In this document: positions 23,869 through 32,269 of the stretch, piece after piece
How the letters are laid out: every line of letters starts with the position of its first letter
Numbering within the stretch: the stretch's first letter is position 1
NCBI GenBank assembly: GCA_964612485.1
Contig: CAZTFF010000028.1
Coordinates: 3,370 to 67,369 of the forward strand
Length of the DNA: 64,000 nt
Direction of reading: 5' to 3'
From: JAFGNV01 sp964612485
GTDB lineage: Bacteria; Chloroflexota; Anaerolineae; 4572-78; J111
The notes under the pieces: model-generated
What the model was told of the DNA's origin: nothing
Database searches by the model: none
What the model saw: only the letters and a program-made list of their open reading frames with translations
Translations under genes and position numbers: made by a program

Positions 23869-26571
23869 ATGCCGCTTATTTTTATCGACAACGTGCCTTA
23901 CGAAGTTGAATCGGGCCAGAATATTTTGCAGGCCAGCCTGTCGCTGGGCCTGAACCTGCCTTATTTTTGCTGGCACCCGGCTATGGGATCGGTGGGAGCC
24001 TGCCGCTTGTGCGCGGTGCAGCAGTTCAAAGACGAGGAAGACACCCAGGGCAAATTGGTGATGGGCTGCATGACGCCCGCTAAAAACGGGACGCGAGTCT
24101 CCATCAACCATCCCGAAGCCGCCGCGTTTCGCAAAAATGTGCTGGAATGGCTGATGATCAATCATCCCCACGACTGCCCTATTTGTGATGAAGGCGGCGA
24201 GTGCCACCTGCAAGATATGACGGTGATGACGGGCCACGCCTACCGCGAATTCCGCTTCAACAAGCGTACCTATCGCAACCAATACCTTGGCCCGCTCATC
24301 AACCACGAGATGAACCGCTGCATCCAATGTTACCGCTGCGTGCGCTTTTACAACGATTACGCCGGCGGCGACGACCTGCAAGCCTTTGCCGCGCACGATC
24401 ACGTTTATTTTGGCCGCCACGAAGACGGCGTGCTGCAGAGCGAGTTCAGCGGCAACCTGGTTGAGGTCTGCCCCACCGGCGTCTTCACCGATAAAACCCT
24501 CAAGCAACATTACACCCGCAAGTGGGACCTGCAAACCGCGCCCTCTATCTGCGGCCACTGCGGCCTGGGCTGCAACACCATCCCCGGCGAACGGTACGGC
24601 CAATTGCGGCGCATCCGCAACCGGTACAATTACGAAGTAAACGGCTATTTTTTGTGCGACCGGGGGCGCTACGGCTACGAATACGTCAACAGCCCGCAGC
24701 GCATCCGGCAACCCCTGCTGCGGCGTCAAAATGATGAAAACGCCGAACCGGCCGGCAGCCAGGACGCGCTGGAACACGCCGCCTCGATCATCAAAAACAG
24801 CAAAGGCGTGGTGGGCATTGGTTCACCCCGCGCCTCGCTGGAAAGTAATTTTGCCTTGCAGCAGTTGGTTGGCCCGGATAATTTCTGCACCGGCCTGGCG
24901 GAGAAAGAGCAGCAACTGACCACCCGCATCCTACAAATTTTACAGCAAGGCCCGGCCCGTTCGCCCTCGTTGCGCCAGGTGAGAGAGGCTGATGCGGTGT
25001 TGATCCTGGGAGAGGACGTAACCAACACCGCCCCGCTGATGGCGCTGGCCGTGCGTCAGGCCGTCCGCAATCAACCTTTGGAAATTTCCAGAGGGTTGAA
25101 TATCCCCGACTGGCACGATGCCGCCGTGCGCGAGGCCATCCAGGACCAAATAGGGCCGCTGTTTGTGGCCACACCCACCGCCACCAAACTGGATGATGTA
25201 GCCACGCAAACCTACCACGCCGCGCCCGCCGACATCGCCCGGCTGGGTTTTGCCGTGGCGCACCAACTTGATGCCAACGCCCCCACCGTGCCCGATTTGC
25301 CGGAGGAGGCGCAAGCCCTGGTGCAAACCGCTGCCGAAGCTTTAAAAGAGGCCCAACGCCCGCTGGTAATTTCGGGCCTGAGCCTGGGCAGCGAAGCCGT
25401 GATCGACGCCGCGGCCAATGTGGCCCAGGCCCTGAGCCGGGCCGAACAACCCGCCTCTCTTGCTTTTGTGGTGCCTGAAGGCAATACCATCGGCGTAAGT
25501 TTACTAAGCAACCATTCGCTGGCGGATGCCCTGCCTGCCGTAGAAAACGGCAGCGCCGATACGGTTATCATTGCCGAAAATGACCTGTTCCGGCGTCTCG
25601 ACCCGGCCCGGGTAGAAACGCTGCTGACCCAGGCCAAACACGTCATCGCGCTGGATCATTTGCAAAACGCAACCACCGCCCGCGCCGAGGTGGTGCTGCC
25701 CGCCGGCACGTTTGCCGAAAGCAGCGGTACGTTGGTCAACAACGAAGGGCGGGCGCAGCGATTTTATACCGTTTTTGAACCGGGCGACGCCATTCAAGCA
25801 AGCTGGCGCTGGCTGGCCCAATTGGCCGATCCCACGGGGGCCGGGCCAAACCTCGATGAAATCATGGCCAGGTTGGGCGAAACGTGGCCGATTTTTGCCT
25901 CGATCACAGATATTACGCCCCTTGCCGATTTTCGGGTGGCCGGCCAGAAGATTCCGCGCCAGCCGCACCGATACAGCGGGCGCACGGCGATGCGGGCCAA
26001 TGTGACGGTTCACGAACCTCAACCGGTTGACGACCCGGATTCGCCGCTGGCCTATTCGATGGAGGGCTTCCAGGGCCAGCCGCCGCCGGGATTGATCAGC
26101 CGTTTCTGGTCCCCAGGTTGGAACTCGGTGCAGGCGGTCAACAAATTTCAGAGCGAAGTGGGCGGGCCGCTGTACGGCGGCGATTCCGGGCGGCGTTTGC
26201 TGGAGCCGGCGGGCGAAAACAACGCAGCTTATTTCGAGTCCGTTCCGGCGGCATTCAAAGCCAGGCCGAACGAATGGCTGGTGCTCCCGATCCACCACAT
26301 TTTTGGCTCGGAAGAATTGAGCAGCCATACGCCGGGCCTGGCCCACCTGACCCCGGAACCTTATTTGGCCGTGCCGCCAACCCTGGCCGATGAATTGGGC
26401 CTGAAACCGGGACACTCCGTGAAATTGAGACTGGCCGCCAACCATTACGTGCTGCCGGTTGAACTGAAGCCCGATTTGCCCGCCGGCGTTACGGACCTGC
26501 CGGTCGGCCTGCCGGGCCTGCCGGATTGGGCGTTACCGGCCTGGGGTCGGATAAAAACCGAAGAACAATAA
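23869..26571 (+). CDS. nuoG: NADH-quinone oxidoreductase subunit G
   Basis: 900 residues. The N-terminal ferredoxin domain has the [2Fe-2S] Cys set (CWHPAMGSVGACRLC, then MGCMTP). The His-Cys motif is HDCPICDEGGECHLQD, the [4Fe-4S] domain has CIQCYRCVRF and EVCPTG, and a further Cys set, CGHCGLGCNT, corresponds to the N7-type cluster. A molybdopterin-oxidoreductase-like domain and a C-terminal MoCo-dinucleotide-like fold follow, as in the long NuoG forms. The ATG at 23869 lies two bases after the nuoF stop, with GGAG upstream. Confidence 0.95.
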   Translation: MPLIFIDNVPYEVESGQNILQASLSLGLNLPYFCWHPAMGSVGACRLCAVQQFKDEEDTQGKLVMGCMTPAKNGTRVSINHPEAAAFRKNVLEWLMINHPHDCPICDEGGECHLQDMTVMTGHAYREFRFNKRTYRNQYLGPLINHEMNRCIQCYRCVRFYNDYAGGDDLQAFAAHDHVYFGRHEDGVLQSEFSGNLVEVCPTGVFTDKTLKQHYTRKWDLQTAPSICGHCGLGCNTIPGERYGQLRRIRNRYNYEVNGYFLCDRGRYGYEYVNSPQRIRQPLLRRQNDENAEPAGSQDALEHAASIIKNSKGVVGIGSPRASLESNFALQQLVGPDNFCTGLAEKEQQLTTRILQILQQGPARSPSLRQVREADAVLILGEDVTNTAPLMALAVRQAVRNQPLEISRGLNIPDWHDAAVREAIQDQIGPLFVATPTATKLDDVATQTYHAAPADIARLGFAVAHQLDANAPTVPDLPEEAQALVQTAAEALKEAQRPLVISGLSLGSEAVIDAAANVAQALSRAEQPASLAFVVPEGNTIGVSLLSNHSLADALPAVENGSADTVIIAENDLFRRLDPARVETLLTQAKHVIALDHLQNATTARAEVVLPAGTFAESSGTLVNNEGRAQRFYTVFEPGDAIQASWRWLAQLADPTGAGPNLDEIMARLGETWPIFASITDITPLADFRVAGQKIPRQPHRYSGRTAMRANVTVHEPQPVDDPDSPLAYSMEGFQGQPPPGLISRFWSPGWNSVQAVNKFQSEVGGPLYGGDSGRRLLEPAGENNAAYFESVPAAFKARPNEWLVLPIHHIFGSEELSSHTPGLAHLTPEPYLAVPPTLADELGLKPGHSVKLRLAANHYVLPVELKPDLPAGVTDLPVGLPGLPDWALPAWGRIKTEEQ

Positions 26572-26586
26572 AGGAGAATTTTCGAA

Positions 26587-27936
26587 ATGACCAAAGAATT
26601 TGACGTAATTGTAATAGGCACCGGCTCTGCCGGATTAACCGTAGCTTATGGCTGTCATTCAGCAGATTGGCGAGTAGCGGTAATTGACTCGCGCCCCTTT
26701 GGCGGCACCTGCGCCCAACGCGGCTGCGACCCCAAAAAAGTGCTGGTGGGAGGCGCCCATGTGATAGATTGGTACAATCGCATGGAGGGGCACGGGCTGT
26801 CCGGCGAAAGAACTCACCTCAACTGGCCCGAACTGATTCGCTTCAAACAAACGTTTACCGAACCGGTCTCTGACAGCAACAAAAAAGCCTTCACCAATGC
26901 CGGGATCGAGGCCATTCAGGGCCGGGCGCATTTTGTCGATAAAACAACGCTGGCGGTGAACGGCGAAACATTGAGCGCCCGCTATGTGGTTATCGCCAGT
27001 GGCGCCAAACCCCGCCCCATGAACATTCCCGGCGAGGAGCATCTGACCACCAGCACCGAATTTATGGAACTGCCCCATTTGCCGGAACGCATTGTATTTA
27101 TCGGCGGTGGCTACATCTCATTTGAATTTGCCCACATTGCCGCCCGAGCCGGCGCAAAGCCCAGAATTTTACACCGGAGCGCCACGCCCCTGAAAGGGTT
27201 TGATGCTGATGTGGTCAAACAACTGGTCGAAGCCAGCCGGAAGGCGAACATCGGCGTGCAGCTCAACACGGAGGTCGAAAAGATCGAAAAATATCCCGAT
27301 CACCTGGTTATCCACACGCTTGAAGATGGCCGGGCGCAAACTTTTACCGCCGATATGGTGGTCCACGGCGCGGGCCGCGTGCCCGAAATTGATGATCTGG
27401 ACCTGGACAAGGCCGGCATCGAACGAGAAAAACAGGGCGTGACCGTGAACGAGTATATGCAAAGCGTATCCAACCCCGCCGTATACGCTGCCGGCGATTC
27501 GGCTGCTTCCGGGCTGCCCCTAACTCCCGTTGCCGGGATGGAAGGCCAGGTGGTGATAGCCAATTTGTTGGAAGGCAATCACCAACAGCCGGATTACCGG
27601 GGTGTACCGAGCGTGGTCTTTACCCTCCCGCCGCTGGCCACGGTTGGCCTGCGCGAGGATGAGGCGGAGGAACAAGGATTGAAGTTCAAGGTCAATCAGG
27701 GTGATTCCTCCGGCTGGTTTACGTCGCGGCGGGAGCGGCTCAATCACTCCGGTTTCAAAGTGTTGGTCGAGGAGGACACCGACAAAATCCTGGGCGCGCA
27801 CATCTTGGGGCCGCACGCCGAAGAAGTGATCAATCTATTTGCTGTAGCCATTCGCTTTGGGCTAAAAGCGTCTGATTTGGAGCCAATCCCGATGGCGTAT
27901 CCCACCAGTAGTTCCGATGTGAGCTATATGTTGTAG
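26587..27936 (+). CDS. Glutathione-reductase-like FAD/NAD(P) disulfide oxidoreductase
   Basis: 449 residues of the class I pyridine nucleotide-disulfide oxidoreductases. The FAD site is VIGTGSAGLTVAY, the redox-active disulfide is GGTCAQRGCDPKKVL, the NAD(P) site is FIGGGYISFEFAH and the second FAD site is VYAAGDSAASG. The C-terminus reads MAYPTSSSDVSYML, where related enzymes have HPTxxE, so the catalytic His and Glu of the partner subunit are missing. It is clearly not a normal lipoamide dehydrogenase. The electron acceptor is unknown. It sits between nuoG and nuoH with AAGGAG before its start. Confidence 0.85.
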   Translation: MTKEFDVIVIGTGSAGLTVAYGCHSADWRVAVIDSRPFGGTCAQRGCDPKKVLVGGAHVIDWYNRMEGHGLSGERTHLNWPELIRFKQTFTEPVSDSNKKAFTNAGIEAIQGRAHFVDKTTLAVNGETLSARYVVIASGAKPRPMNIPGEEHLTTSTEFMELPHLPERIVFIGGGYISFEFAHIAARAGAKPRILHRSATPLKGFDADVVKQLVEASRKANIGVQLNTEVEKIEKYPDHLVIHTLEDGRAQTFTADMVVHGAGRVPEIDDLDLDKAGIEREKQGVTVNEYMQSVSNPAVYAAGDSAASGLPLTPVAGMEGQVVIANLLEGNHQQPDYRGVPSVVFTLPPLATVGLREDEAEEQGLKFKVNQGDSSGWFTSRRERLNHSGFKVLVEEDTDKILGAHILGPHAEEVINLFAVAIRFGLKASDLEPIPMAYPTSSSDVSYML

Positions 27937-27949
27937 GGTATTTATTCAG

Positions 27950-28075
27950 GTCACAGAGCTACACGGAGGGCCTTTTTTCAAAAAGGGCACAGAGTTTCAC
28001 AGAGATAAAATTTCAAAGAATCTCCGCGTTTCTCTGTGATTTCTCTGCGCATCTCTGTGTAACCTGAGCAGTTAC
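27950..28075. repeat. CACAGAG/CTCTGTG repeat spacer before nuoH
   Basis: Several CACAGAG words (27952-28005) are mirrored by CTCTGTG words (28034-28060), with a CCTTTTTTCAAAAAGG hairpin at about 27971-27987. It ends with CTCTGTGTAAC, also found between nuoA and nuoB. It could fold as a long irregular hairpin and might pause or attenuate transcription; that is inference. Confidence 0.6.
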
Positions 28076-28087
28076 GTTGGAGCACGT

Positions 28088-29047
28088 ATGTCTGAAGTTA
28101 TAATTGCATTACTCATTGTCCTCGGCGTTTTGATCACCGCGCTCACCACGGCGGCGGGCCTGATCTGGCTGGAGCGCCGCTTGTTGGGGCTGTGGCAGGA
28201 CCGTTACGGCCCTAACCGGGTGGGGCCGTTTGGTATCTTCCAGGTGCTGGCCGATATGATCAAGATCATGAGCAAAGAGGATTGGATCCCGCCCTTTGCC
28301 GACAAGCCGGTCTTTGTGCTGGCCCCATCCGTGATCATGGTCACGGTGTTGATGTCGTTTGCCATCATTCCCTTTGCGCCGGGCATTGCCGTGATAGATT
28401 TCAACATCGGCCTGCTCTTTTTCCTGGCGATGTCGTCGCTGGGCGCGTACAGCGTGGTGCTGGCCGGTTGGGCCTCGAACAACAAATACTCGCTGCTGGG
28501 CGGCCTGCGCAGCGCGGCCCAAATGCTCACCTACGAGGTGTTTATGGGCCTGTCGCTGTTGGGCGTGGTCATGCTGGCCGGCTCGCTGAACCTGCGCGAA
28601 ATTGTGGAAGCGCAGCGCGGCATGTGGTTTTTTATCCCCCAATTTGTGGGATTGATCATCTTTTTGATCGCCGGGCTGGCCGAAACGCACCGCCTGCCCT
28701 TTGACCTGCCCGAAGCCGAAAGCGAGCTGGTGGCCGGTTACCACGCCGAATATTCGGGCATCAAATTTGGCATGTTCTTTGTGGGCGAATACCTGGGCAT
28801 CACTTTGATCTCTATGTTGATCGTCACCCTGTTTTTTGGCGGCTGGCTGGGGCCTGGATTTTTGCCGCCGTTGGTCTGGTTTGGCCTGAAAACCTTTGTG
28901 TTCCTGGCCTTTTTCATTTTGATGCGGGCCTCGCTGCCCCGGCCCCGTTACGATCAGTTGATGGCCTACGGCTGGAAAATATTGATGCCGCTGGCCCTGT
29001 TAAATCTTATCGTGACAGGAGGATTGTTACTTTTTTGGGGGGGATAG
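28088..29047 (+). CDS. nuoH: NADH-quinone oxidoreductase subunit H
   Basis: 319 residues with eight or so membrane helices. ERRLLGLWQDRYGPNRVGPF is the signature loop after TM1. GLAETHRLPFDLPEAESELV is the quinone-pocket loop with its acidic cluster. The protein joins the quinone chamber to the proton-pumping arm. GGAG lies upstream of the ATG. Confidence 0.96.
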   Translation: MSEVIIALLIVLGVLITALTTAAGLIWLERRLLGLWQDRYGPNRVGPFGIFQVLADMIKIMSKEDWIPPFADKPVFVLAPSVIMVTVLMSFAIIPFAPGIAVIDFNIGLLFFLAMSSLGAYSVVLAGWASNNKYSLLGGLRSAAQMLTYEVFMGLSLLGVVMLAGSLNLREIVEAQRGMWFFIPQFVGLIIFLIAGLAETHRLPFDLPEAESELVAGYHAEYSGIKFGMFFVGEYLGITLISMLIVTLFFGGWLGPGFLPPLVWFGLKTFVFLAFFILMRASLPRPRYDQLMAYGWKILMPLALLNLIVTGGLLLFWGG

Positions 29048-29077
29048 ATACTTGTGATAACCAATGAGGAGGAAACA

Positions 29078-30805
29078 ATGCGAAAAATTTCGATTTTTAT
29101 AGGAGCCTTATTGGGCAGCATCAGCGCCCTGGCCGCGATGGCCCTGTTGTACCTGGGCGACTCGCTGGCCGGGCTGCTCTTTGTGCCGTTCGATATCTTT
29201 GATTGGCTGGCCCGCACTCTGCCCGGCGACATCATTACCCTGGGCATCGATACCATCGTCAACCTGATCATTGGCCTGAATTTGACCCAACTCGGCTCGA
29301 CCAGCGAGATCGCCAAACTCACCGAACAACTGATGGCCCTGGCCCTGTTTGTGGGCCTCGGCGTTGTGCTGGGTGGGGTGGTGGCCTGGGTGCTCAACCG
29401 GTGGCAGTGGCCGGGCTGGCAGGTGGGCGGAACCGGGGGATTTTTCATTTTCCTGTTTGTATTGATTATTGAAAGCGGACTAGGCAATCTGGGATCGCCC
29501 CTGGTATTTTTGTGGCTGGCGATTGTGCTGGTGGGCTGGGGTGCCCTGTTGGGCCACTGGCTCCACTCGTTGGGTGTCCAGACTGCCGAAATGACTGAAG
29601 AGGCGCGTCGTTCACGCCGCTCGGCTCTCGTAAAAATGAGCGGTGGTTCGATAGCGATGGCCCTGGCCGCGTGGGGATTAGGCTCCCTGTTCAAAGAATC
29701 CGAAGCATCAACCGGGGCCGGGCAGCCGTTGGACGCGCTCCCCACAACCGAACCCCAGGCGCAGGCCGGCCAACCCACGCCCACCAATTCACCCGCAGCT
29801 ACGGCAACGTCTACACCCCAGCCAACGCAAGAGGCGGCCCCTGCGTCTACAGAAATAGCGCCCTCACCGGAAGCCACATCGACGCCACAGCCGACAGCCA
29901 CCGTAACCAACCGGGAAAAAATAGAGCCGGCCCCGGGCACCCGCTCCGAGATCACCGACAACGAAGATTTCTACCGCATCGACATCAATACCCGGCCGGT
30001 CACGATTGACCGGGAGTCCTGGATGGTAGAGGTCGAGGGCCTGTTTGACAACGCCCGCCCCCTGACCCTGGCCGATCTGATGGCCTATCCCGCGATTACG
30101 CATCCGCTCACGCTTAGCTGCATTTCCAATCGCATTGGCGGCGATCTGATCAGCGCCAGCAACTGGACCGGCGCGCGGCTGCGGGATGTGCTGCAAGATT
30201 TAGGCATCCGGCCCGAAGCGCAAGAACTTTACATTGAAGCCGCCGACGGTTTTTACGAGAGCGTGGCTATGGAAGATATGATGGATCCCCGCGTGCTGCT
30301 GGTGTACGGCATGAACGGCGAAACCCTGCCGGTAGAACACGGCTTTCCGCTGCGAATTTACATTCCCAACCGCTACGGCATGAAGCAGCCCAAGTGGATC
30401 ACGCGCATCGAGGCCATCGATGAACAAGGGCCGGGCTACTGGGTGGATCGCGGCTGGAGCGCCAAAGCCCGCCCGCGTATTATTTCGATGATCGATACCG
30501 TGGCCACCAATGAAACGGTCGATGGCCGCATCCCGGTGGGCGGCATTGCCTGGGCCGGAGACCGGGGCATCGAAAAAGTAGAAGTGAGGGTTGATGACGG
30601 CGACTGGGTGGAAGCCGCGCTGCGCACCCCGCCGCTCAGCCAACTCATCTGGGTGCAGTGGCGCTACGATTGGCCCGGTACGCCCGGCGAACACACCTTC
30701 ACCGTCCGCGCCACCGACGGCACCGGCGCGCTGCAAATTGGCGAAGAACAACCCGTTCGCCCCGACGGCGCGACCGGCTATCATTCGGTGACAGTTACAG
30801 TTTGA
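29078..30805 (+). CDS. Membrane-anchored sulfite-oxidase-fold molybdopterin protein
   Basis: 575 residues. The N-terminal 190 residues contain about four membrane helices, then comes a Thr/Pro-rich linker (about 220-290) and a soluble domain of the oxidoreductase molybdopterin-binding fold. The molybdenum-ligand Cys is in THPLTLSCISNRIGG, the cofactor region is LPVEHGFPLRIYIPNRYGMK, and a C-terminal beta domain of the Mo-co dimerisation type follows. By topology the soluble domain should be outside the membrane. GAGGAGG precedes the ATG at 29078. It lies within the nuo cluster between nuoH and nuoI and is followed by the assembly gap. The substrate is unknown. Confidence 0.85.
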   Translation: MRKISIFIGALLGSISALAAMALLYLGDSLAGLLFVPFDIFDWLARTLPGDIITLGIDTIVNLIIGLNLTQLGSTSEIAKLTEQLMALALFVGLGVVLGGVVAWVLNRWQWPGWQVGGTGGFFIFLFVLIIESGLGNLGSPLVFLWLAIVLVGWGALLGHWLHSLGVQTAEMTEEARRSRRSALVKMSGGSIAMALAAWGLGSLFKESEASTGAGQPLDALPTTEPQAQAGQPTPTNSPAATATSTPQPTQEAAPASTEIAPSPEATSTPQPTATVTNREKIEPAPGTRSEITDNEDFYRIDINTRPVTIDRESWMVEVEGLFDNARPLTLADLMAYPAITHPLTLSCISNRIGGDLISASNWTGARLRDVLQDLGIRPEAQELYIEAADGFYESVAMEDMMDPRVLLVYGMNGETLPVEHGFPLRIYIPNRYGMKQPKWITRIEAIDEQGPGYWVDRGWSAKARPRIISMIDTVATNETVDGRIPVGGIAWAGDRGIEKVEVRVDDGDWVEAALRTPPLSQLIWVQWRYDWPGTPGEHTFTVRATDGTGALQIGEEQPVRPDGATGYHSVTVTV

Positions 30806-30811
30806 GACAGA

Positions 30812-30911
30812 NNNNNNNNNNNNNNNNNNNNNNNNNNNNNNNNNNNNNNNNNNNNNNNNNNNNNNNNNNNNNNNNNNNNNNNNNNNNNNNNNNNNNNNNN
30901 NNNNNNNNNNN
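30812..30911. other. Assembly gap (100 Ns)
   Basis: Exactly 100 undetermined bases, a conventional scaffold gap of unknown true size. It falls between the molybdoprotein stop and nuoI, so a gene could be hidden here. The sequence resumes with an AGGAG that serves nuoI. Confidence 0.97.
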
Positions 30912-30926
30912 GTCAGGAGTTAATTG

Positions 30927-31442
30927 ATGCTGAGTTTGCTAAAAACCATTTGGGCCGTGTTGACCCACACCTTTCGCAAACGGGCCACGGTGCAATATCC
31001 CGAAGAAAAACCGTATCTGGCGCCCCGTTACCGGGGCCGCATCATCCTGTCCCGCGACCCTGACGGCGAAGAAAGGTGTGTGGCCTGTTACCTGTGCGCC
31101 ATCGCCTGCCCGGTGGACTGCATTGCCCTGCAAGCCACAGAAGACGAACACGGCCGGCGCTACCCCGACATCTTTCGCATCAACTTCTCCCGCTGTATTT
31201 TCTGCGGCCTGTGCGAAGAAGCCTGCCCCACTTACGCCATCCAACTCACGCCGGATTATGAAATGAGCGAGTATCAGCGGCAGAGTCTGGTATACGAGAA
31301 AGAAGATTTATTGATTGACGGCCCCGGCAAATATCCCGACTACAACTTCTACCGCGTGGCCGGGCTGTCCATTGGCGGCAAAGACAAAGGCGAGGCCGAA
31401 AACGAAGCCCCACCGGTGGATGTGTGGGATTTGATGCCGTAG
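30927..31442 (+). CDS. nuoI: NADH-quinone oxidoreductase subunit I
   Basis: 171 residues with two [4Fe-4S] ferredoxin motifs, CVACYLCAIACPVDC and CIFCGLCEEACPTYA (clusters N6a and N6b). The amphipathic N-terminus (LLKTIWAVLTHTFRKRATV) and the PRYRGRIIL segment are as in other NuoI. AGGAG stands 8-10 bases before the start. Confidence 0.96.
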   Translation: MLSLLKTIWAVLTHTFRKRATVQYPEEKPYLAPRYRGRIILSRDPDGEERCVACYLCAIACPVDCIALQATEDEHGRRYPDIFRINFSRCIFCGLCEEACPTYAIQLTPDYEMSEYQRQSLVYEKEDLLIDGPGKYPDYNFYRVAGLSIGGKDKGEAENEAPPVDVWDLMP

Positions 31443-31451
31443 GAGGACTAC

Positions 31452-31949
31452 ATGAATCTTGTTTTCTATCTGGCCGCACTGGTGGCCGTTGTATCAACTA
31501 TCATGGTGATTACCCGCCTGAACGCCATTCACGCCTTGTTGTACCTGGCGGTATCGCTGCTGGCGGTGGCCCTGGTATTTTTCAGTCTGGGCGCGCCGTT
31601 TGTGGCCGCCCTGGAGGTGATTATCTACGCCGGGGCCATTATCGTGCTGTTTGTGTTTGTCGTCATGCTGCTCGATGTGGGACCGCAAAGCGCCCGGCAG
31701 GAGCGGCAGTGGCTAACGCCCGGCATGTGGACAGGACCATCAATTCTGGCCTTGATCCTGCTGGCCGAATTGATCTACGTGCTGGGCTGGAGCCATAGCC
31801 CGCTGTCCGGTGTCAACCCGATTGATCCCCAGGCCGTGGGCAGCGCCTTGTTTGGCCCCTATTTATTGGGCGTCGAACTGGTATCGCTGCTGCTGCTGGC
31901 CGGCATGGTGGGCGCGCTCCACCTGGGCCGTCGAGAAGAAAAAAAGTAA
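31452..31949 (+). CDS. nuoJ: NADH-quinone oxidoreductase subunit J
   Basis: 165 residues, five membrane helices. The conserved TM3 region is EVIIYAGAIIVLFVFVVML, which in complex I forms the bulged helix that shifts during turnover. GAGGAC-type ribosome site upstream; nine bases after nuoI. Confidence 0.94.
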   Translation: MNLVFYLAALVAVVSTIMVITRLNAIHALLYLAVSLLAVALVFFSLGAPFVAALEVIIYAGAIIVLFVFVVMLLDVGPQSARQERQWLTPGMWTGPSILALILLAELIYVLGWSHSPLSGVNPIDPQAVGSALFGPYLLGVELVSLLLLAGMVGALHLGRREEKK

Positions 31950-31959
31950 GGAGTAACTT

Positions 31960-32268
31960 ATGGCCCTTGTGCCTGTTGAACACGGACTATTTTTTGCCGG
32001 GATACTATTTGCCCTCGGTTTGATCGGCGTGCTGGTGCGCCGCAATATCATTTTTATGTTGATGTCGGTGGAAATCATGTTGAACGCCGCCGGGCTGGCT
32101 TTTATTGTGGCCGGTTATCGGTGGGGTCAGGTAGACGGCCAGGCCATGTTTATTTTTATTCTGGCCGTGGCCGCAGCGGAAGTGGCCGTGGGATTGGCCT
32201 TGGTGCTGCGATTCTACCATCAGCGCCAAACGCTGGATATCGATGCCGCCGACAAAATGAAAGGATAG
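31960..32268 (+). CDS. nuoK: NADH-quinone oxidoreductase subunit K
   Basis: 102 residues with three membrane helices, including the two membrane Glu residues typical of NuoK: MSVEIMLNAAGLAF and AAAEVAVGLALVL. AAGGAG precedes the ATG. Confidence 0.95.
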   Translation: MALVPVEHGLFFAGILFALGLIGVLVRRNIIFMLMSVEIMLNAAGLAFIVAGYRWGQVDGQAMFIFILAVAAAEVAVGLALVLRFYHQRQTLDIDAADKMKG

Positions 32269-32269
32269 C

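Noticed and set aside
30658..30927. Open frame running through the N gap
   Set aside because: The gap translates as unknown residues; the frame is an artefact.
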